Below are positions 60,441 through 64,000 of a stretch of DNA of 64,000 nucleotides, in pieces. A program made the position numbers and the translations under genes. Below the pieces are notes generated by a model. That model saw nothing but the letters and a program-made list of their open reading frames with translations, was not told where the DNA came from and ran no database searches. The stretch is from Pseudomonas karstica. GTDB taxonomy: Bacteria > Pseudomonadota > Gammaproteobacteria > Pseudomonadales > Pseudomonadaceae. Positions within the stretch are counted from its first letter, which is position 1. Every line of letters starts with the position of its first letter. Location: assembly GCF_009707515.1 (NCBI RefSeq), contig NZ_WLYI01000006.1:62001-126000 (forward strand), written 5' to 3'.

Positions 60441-61048
60441 AGCGTGCCCAAGGCCTGCTGACAGTGGTGCTGATTTTCGCGGCCGGCGTTGCCCTCACGG
60501 TGGGCGTCCAGCAGTTGACCGCCAACCGCGCCGCAGCGCAGCATCAGGATCTACAGCGCCGCGCCTGGCTGGACATCCTGCCAGTCGACAGTTACGACAA
60601 TCAGCCTCTGGAACAACCCTTGGCGATAACTGCACAAACACTGGAAAACAGCCAAGTGCAAGGAGGCTACCTTGCCACCTTGGCAGGTCAACCCAGCGCC
60701 GTACTCCTGCGCTCGCAAACCAGTGGCTACGGCGGCACGATCCAGTTGCTGATTGCAGTCTCCAGCAACGGAAAACTGCTGGGGGTGAAAACCTTGAAGC
60801 AGTCGGAGACTCCGAGCCTGGGCGGGCGTATCGCCGAGAACAACGATGCCTGGATCGCAGCATTCAAGGGGCACTCACGCAACGATCCACAAGACTCGGC
60901 CTGGGCCTTGAAGAAAGATCATGGCCAATTCGATCAAATCGCCGGAGCCACTGTCACCTCCCGCGCCGTGCTCAACGCCGTTCACGACGCCTTGCGCTAT
61001 GTTGATGATGCCCGACAGTCGATCCTGGAGCCCCCGCCCCGTGACTAA
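60437..61048 (+). CDS. rnfG: RnfG-like flavoprotein subunit
   Basis: This 203-residue protein has one N-terminal membrane helix (residues 5-27) and a periplasmic FMN domain. The flavinylation motif is DQIAGAT with Thr172 as the likely attachment site, again with Ala in place of Ser. SGYGGTIQLLIAV and ETPSLGGRI are family features. The ATG overlaps the rnfD stop. An ApbE flavin transferase would be needed and is not in this window. Confidence 0.9.
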   Translation: MKRAQGLLTVVLIFAAGVALTVGVQQLTANRAAAQHQDLQRRAWLDILPVDSYDNQPLEQPLAITAQTLENSQVQGGYLATLAGQPSAVLLRSQTSGYGGTIQLLIAVSSNGKLLGVKTLKQSETPSLGGRIAENNDAWIAAFKGHSRNDPQDSAWALKKDHGQFDQIAGATVTSRAVLNAVHDALRYVDDARQSILEPPPRD

Positions 61049-61547
61049 ATCCTTCGCCCTGGCCAGCTCATTGATGCTCGCGCCACTGGTTGGCATCAGC
61101 GACACGCTGCCCAAGGCCCTGAGTTTCTGGGGGCTGTCGGCAGTGATCGTAACGATCTACGGCGTGGGCATGTTCAGCCTGAGAAATACCGTCGCAGGGC
61201 AACTGCGGCTAGTTGCCAGCCTGCTGTTGGCCGCCACGCTGGTCAGTTGTACACAATTGGTTTTGCAGGCCTTTGCCCTACCCCTCTATCAGGAGCTGGG
61301 CCTTTACTTGGCGCTGATCAGCGTTCAATGCGTACTGCTGGAACACCATGGACTGTTCAAGGCAGGTCAAGGCAAGGCGCGATTACAACTGTTTGGGCTG
61401 TTCGGCGCGCTGCTGATGACGCTGGCCCTGTTGCGGACGTTGATCGGCAACGGCACCCTCGCCACACTCGCACCGGGCGGGTTTATCCTGCTGGGGCTGC
61501 TGCTCGCCGGGCAACAGGCCTGGGCTCACTTTTCAAAACCACATTGA
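61041..61547 (+). CDS. rnfE: RnfE-like membrane subunit, shortened
   Basis: This 168-residue inner-membrane protein is shorter than E. coli RsxE (231 residues). The GTG start overlaps the end of rnfG. Of the two cluster cysteines, the LGLCPLLAV site reads LMLAPLVGI (lost) while the VTNCIVV site reads SVQCVLL (kept). The terminal GNGTL...APGGFILLGLLLAGQ is conserved. Confidence 0.82.
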   Translation: MTKSFALASSLMLAPLVGISDTLPKALSFWGLSAVIVTIYGVGMFSLRNTVAGQLRLVASLLLAATLVSCTQLVLQAFALPLYQELGLYLALISVQCVLLEHHGLFKAGQGKARLQLFGLFGALLMTLALLRTLIGNGTLATLAPGGFILLGLLLAGQQAWAHFSKPH

Positions 61548-61572
61548 CCGCCTGCAAGGAACCGCTCGCCCC

Positions 61573-62211
61573 ATGAACGCCGCCAAACGCCTGGAAATTT
61601 TCCGCCGGCTTCACGAAGACAACCCGGAACCAAAGACCGAACTGGCTTACTCCTCGCCGTTCGAGTTGCTGGTCGCCGTGATCCTCTCGGCCCAGTCCAC
61701 AGACGTCGGTGTCAACAAAGCCACCGCCAAACTGTATCCCGTAGCCAACACCCCCCAGAGCATATACGCCCTGGGGATTGAGGGTCTGTCCGGGTACATC
61801 AAGACCATTGGCCTGTATAACAGCAAGGCGAAAAACGTCATTGAGACCTGTCGCTTGCTGGTGGAGCGGCACGGCGGCGAAGTCCCGCAAACACGTGAAG
61901 CGCTCGAAGCCCTTCCCGGTGTCGGGAGAAAAACAGCCAACGTCGTGCTCAATACTGCGTTCCGGCAACTGACCATGGCCGTGGACACGCATATCTTCCG
62001 GGTAAGCAATCGAACCGGTATTGCCCCTGGGAAAAATGTGGTGGAGGTTGAAAAGCAACTGATGAAGTTTGTTCCCAAGCCCTATCTGCTTGATTCACAT
62101 CACTGGTTGATCCTTCATGGCCGTTACGTCTGCCAGGCTCGTAAGCCCCGCTGCGGAAGCTGCCGCATCGAAGACCTGTGCGAATACAAGGACAAGACTG
62201 GCGACGATTGA
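61573..62211 (+). CDS. nth: Endonuclease III
   Basis: This 212-residue DNA glycosylase/AP lyase removes oxidised pyrimidines. The helix-hairpin-helix LPGVGRKTANVVL is at about residues 114-126, with catalytic Lys120 and Asp138 (MAVDTHIFRV), and the [4Fe-4S] loop is CQARKPRCGSCRIEDLC. It commonly follows rnf genes. Confidence 0.97.
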   Translation: MNAAKRLEIFRRLHEDNPEPKTELAYSSPFELLVAVILSAQSTDVGVNKATAKLYPVANTPQSIYALGIEGLSGYIKTIGLYNSKAKNVIETCRLLVERHGGEVPQTREALEALPGVGRKTANVVLNTAFRQLTMAVDTHIFRVSNRTGIAPGKNVVEVEKQLMKFVPKPYLLDSHHWLILHGRYVCQARKPRCGSCRIEDLCEYKDKTGDD

Positions 62212-62318
62212 GCCGCTATTGCCTTTCTTGGTCAGTCGATTGAAAAAATCTTTTTTACCCGCATGACGATTATCGTTATAAGGAGCGCCAACGGCAGTCT
62301 TAGCCTGGAGTTAACCTT

Positions 62319-62504
62319 ATGAGCACTGGCAAAGAACAATTGGATGTAGAAGACGAGCTTGTTGGTGCAGAGTCCGACGACGACACAGCCGAAGCACCTG
62401 CGGAAGTGGCCAAGACCAATTTGAGCAAACGTCGCACCATCGACAACCTTCTGGAAGAGCGACGCTTGCAAAAACAGTTGGCCGATTACGATTTTGACCT
62501 CTAA
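62319..62504 (+). CDS. Small acidic PA3496-type protein
   Basis: This 61-residue protein has an acidic first half (VEDELVGAESDDDTAE) and a helical basic/acidic end (SKRRTIDNLLEERRLQKQLADYDFDL). A GGAG site precedes the ATG. Its place after nth equals that of PA3496. Function is unknown. Confidence 0.75.
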   Translation: MSTGKEQLDVEDELVGAESDDDTAEAPAEVAKTNLSKRRTIDNLLEERRLQKQLADYDFDL

Positions 62505-62521
62505 TCGAACCGATAGTGATC

Positions 62522-62548
62522 AGAAGCCTCCCTTAAGGAGGCTTTTCT
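62522..62548. terminator. Terminator between PA3496-type gene and response regulator
   Basis: AGCCTCC / GGAGGCT stem with a short loop and T-run, lying between convergent genes. Confidence 0.8.
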
Positions 62549-62579
62549 GTTTATACGTCCAAGGTTGGCAGTGCTTCCC

Positions 62580-63212
62580 TTATACCAGGCCGTTACGCTG
62601 AGCCAGTTCGATCAGGTCTACCAAGGAACGCGCATTGAGCTTGAGCAGCAGGCGCGTCTTGTAGGTGCTCACGGTTTTGTTGCTCAGGAACATCCCATCG
62701 GCGATCTCCTTATTGGTTTTACCCCGGGCCAGTTGTTGCAACACCATCATCTCTCGACCTGAAAGACGCTCGACCATGTCCGCCTCACTGGCGTTACCCA
62801 GGGTAGAACGCACTGAGTTCAGTGCCTGGTTCGGGAAATAGCTGTAACCGGACAGTACCGCCTTTATCGCACTCAACAGTTCTGTCAGGTCCTGCTGCTT
62901 GCACACATAGCCAGCGGCCCCCGCCTGCATGCACCGCATGGAAAAATGCCCTGGAGCCTGGGATGTCAATACCAGCACCTTGAAGGGTTGCGGTTGCTTG
63001 GTAGACGACAGTCGACAAATAACTTCCAGACCATCGAGCTTGGGTATTCCAATATCCAGTATGACAATATCCGGCATATGCTCCCGCGCAAGTTGCAATG
63101 CGTCGACACCGTTATCAGTCTCGGCAACGACCTCATAACCATGACGTTCCATTAGCATACGCACAGCAAGGCGAATGACGGGATGATCATCCACGATCAG
63201 CACTTTATTCAT
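62580..63212 (-). CDS. LuxR-family response regulator
   Basis: This 210-residue regulator has a receiver domain (Asp8-9, phospho-acceptor Asp in IVILDIGIPK near residue 54) and a C-terminal GerE helix-turn-helix (LARGKTNKEIADGMFLSNKTVSTY). It resembles BvgA/EvgA/RocA-type orphan regulators. The ATG, not the in-frame TTG four codons before, has a GGAC site. No sensor kinase gene is adjacent. Confidence 0.88.
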   Translation of the reverse strand: MNKVLIVDDHPVIRLAVRMLMERHGYEVVAETDNGVDALQLAREHMPDIVILDIGIPKLDGLEVICRLSSTKQPQPFKVLVLTSQAPGHFSMRCMQAGAAGYVCKQQDLTELLSAIKAVLSGYSYFPNQALNSVRSTLGNASEADMVERLSGREMMVLQQLARGKTNKEIADGMFLSNKTVSTYKTRLLLKLNARSLVDLIELAQRNGLV

Positions 63213-63837
63213 GGGCAAGTCCAATTTCGCTGTTCGAATTATTTAGAGTAAGCACAATAGCCTAGTCGTTTCCTCCTTGGCATAGCACTCCCCCCCAAGC
63301 AACAGTAAGCAGAGACCCAACCCACAAAGAGATGGGATTTAACCTACAAAAAAACACCCTTAAAAATGTGGTGGGCTTTATTGAGACTTTCAGAATTTTC
63401 CGGGAGCAAGCACATTCTGAGTGAAAAGTCCTCGGATCAAGGGTCAAACGTAAACAGCCCGTACATAGGCTTCAGGAAATACCCCTTGTATACCGTGATC
63501 GGTCCGACGAATAGACAAGGAACCCTGCTTAAAAAAGTTCCAGCATCAGCATTTTCTTACATAGAAGATATCTGACAGAAAATTCAATAAGCGCCTCATT
63601 GACAGCACCTTACTGTAAGAAATTTCTGCAATATAATTCTCTATGCACTGCAGGAAAATTACATGATTCAATGTTACAAACAGGGGTATTCTTTTTAGTT
63701 GTCTCAACTATCGCCTCGACACATTCAACCAAGATTAAATTTACCGGCGCCACTTACAATTTAAAAACACCAATAGAATTCAACCCAAAAAAAATGGCCC
63801 CTTAAACAAGGGGCCATTTTTCATTACCACTAAACAC
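63213..63837. other. Long A/T-rich spacer
   Basis: These 625 bases between the regulator and argG are clearly richer in A/T than the rest of the window and have no confirmed gene. A promoter-like pair TTACTG / TATAAT (63610-63637, 16-base spacer, plus strand) lies ahead of a short frame at 63671-63805 that begins MLQTGVFFLVVSTIAS, a possible signal peptide, and ends inside the argG terminator. There is no good ribosome site, so it is not called as a gene. Confidence 0.5.
63787..63821 (-). terminator. Terminator of argG
   Basis: AAAATGGCCCC / GGGGCCATTTT stem with an eight-base loop and A/T runs on both sides; positioned 17 bases after the argG stop. Confidence 0.88.
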
Positions 63838-64000
63838 TCAGAACAACTTGCGGCCTTTGTTAGCTGCAATACGCATGCGCAATGCGTTGAGCTTGATGAA
63901 GCCGGCAGCATCCTCTTGGTTGTAGGCGCCGCCATCGTCTTCAAAGGTGGCGATATTGGCATCGAATAGCGACTCATCGGACTTGCGTCCGGTGACGATC
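63838..64000 (-). CDS. argG: Argininosuccinate synthase, C-terminal end
   Basis: The last 53 residues are visible: [20 protein letters not shown], then [19 protein letters not shown] and a basic end [11 protein letters not shown]. This is the C-terminus of bacterial ArgG, which joins citrulline and aspartate in arginine synthesis. The start lies outside the window. Confidence 0.92.
   Translation of the reverse strand, partial: IVTGRKSDESLFDANIATFEDDGGAYNQEDAAGFIKLNALRMRIAANKGRKLF

Noticed and set aside
63598..63637. Promoter formed by TTGACA and TATAAT in the A/T-rich spacer
   Set aside because: The spacer would be about 27 bases, too long for sigma-70. The TTACTG box with 16 bases is a better, still weak, partner.

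Overview
The window is chromosomal DNA of a fluorescent pseudomonad (Pseudomonas fluorescens group). The evidence is the gene content and order (edd-glk-gltR opposite gap; colR-colS-methyltransferase-inaA; fpr/finR; mutS next to cinA-recA-recX; nth followed by a small acidic PA3496-type gene), the GC-rich coding sequence, the REP/REPIN repeats typical of this group, and a GacA-controlled RsmZ small RNA after fdxA. Almost all of it is core genome. No insertion sequence, CRISPR array or complete prophage is visible.

Region by region. (1) 1-4270: central glucose catabolism. gltR (partial), glk and edd face gap-1 across a spacer with two HexR-type operators. (2) 4454-9509: an iron-starvation sigma factor, its FecR-type regulator, a signalling TonB-dependent haem receptor and a HemO/PigA haem oxygenase. 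A Fur-like palindrome precedes the sigma gene. The receptor and the oxygenase share a two-part promoter motif that probably belongs to the sigma factor. (3) 9597-14389: a YbaN-type membrane protein, a nitroreductase, and an operon of di-haem cytochrome, imelysin and DUF1513 genes. (4) 14465-18236: the ColRS operon with InaA/WapQ kinase and a methyltransferase. (5) 18423-23093: groESL, fxsA, a HugZ-type protein and a DUF481 outer-membrane protein. (6) 23247-30209: an ATL protein, ampG, proS, a lipoprotein, a triple REPIN array, LexA-boxed dinB and two identical initiator tRNA units. (7) 30487-36419: alanyl-PG synthase (MprF type) with a VirJ-type hydrolase, then kup. (8) 36725-44828: rimO, a GNAT, a degenerate pseudouridine synthase, yehS, trmO, fpr/finR, dgkA, erdR and tapT. 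(9) 45038-49280: a PA3611-type secreted protein, a LOG-family protein, and recX, recA and cinA. (10) 49413-50887: only the holin and the S24 repressor of what is normally a full tailocin island between cinA and mutS. (11) 51077-57950: mutS, fdxA, rsmZ, apbC, metG. (12) 58071-62504: an Rnf-like operon rnfA-B-D-G-E followed by nth. It has no rnfC and has lost most of the cysteines expected to hold the membrane iron-sulfur cluster. (13) 62580-64000: a LuxR-type response regulator, a long A/T-rich spacer and the end of argG.

The strongest leads for new biology are the stripped Rnf complex, the shared ECF promoter architecture of the haem system, the reduced tailocin island with matching TGCAT operators, and the pseudouridine synthase homologue without its catalytic aspartate.
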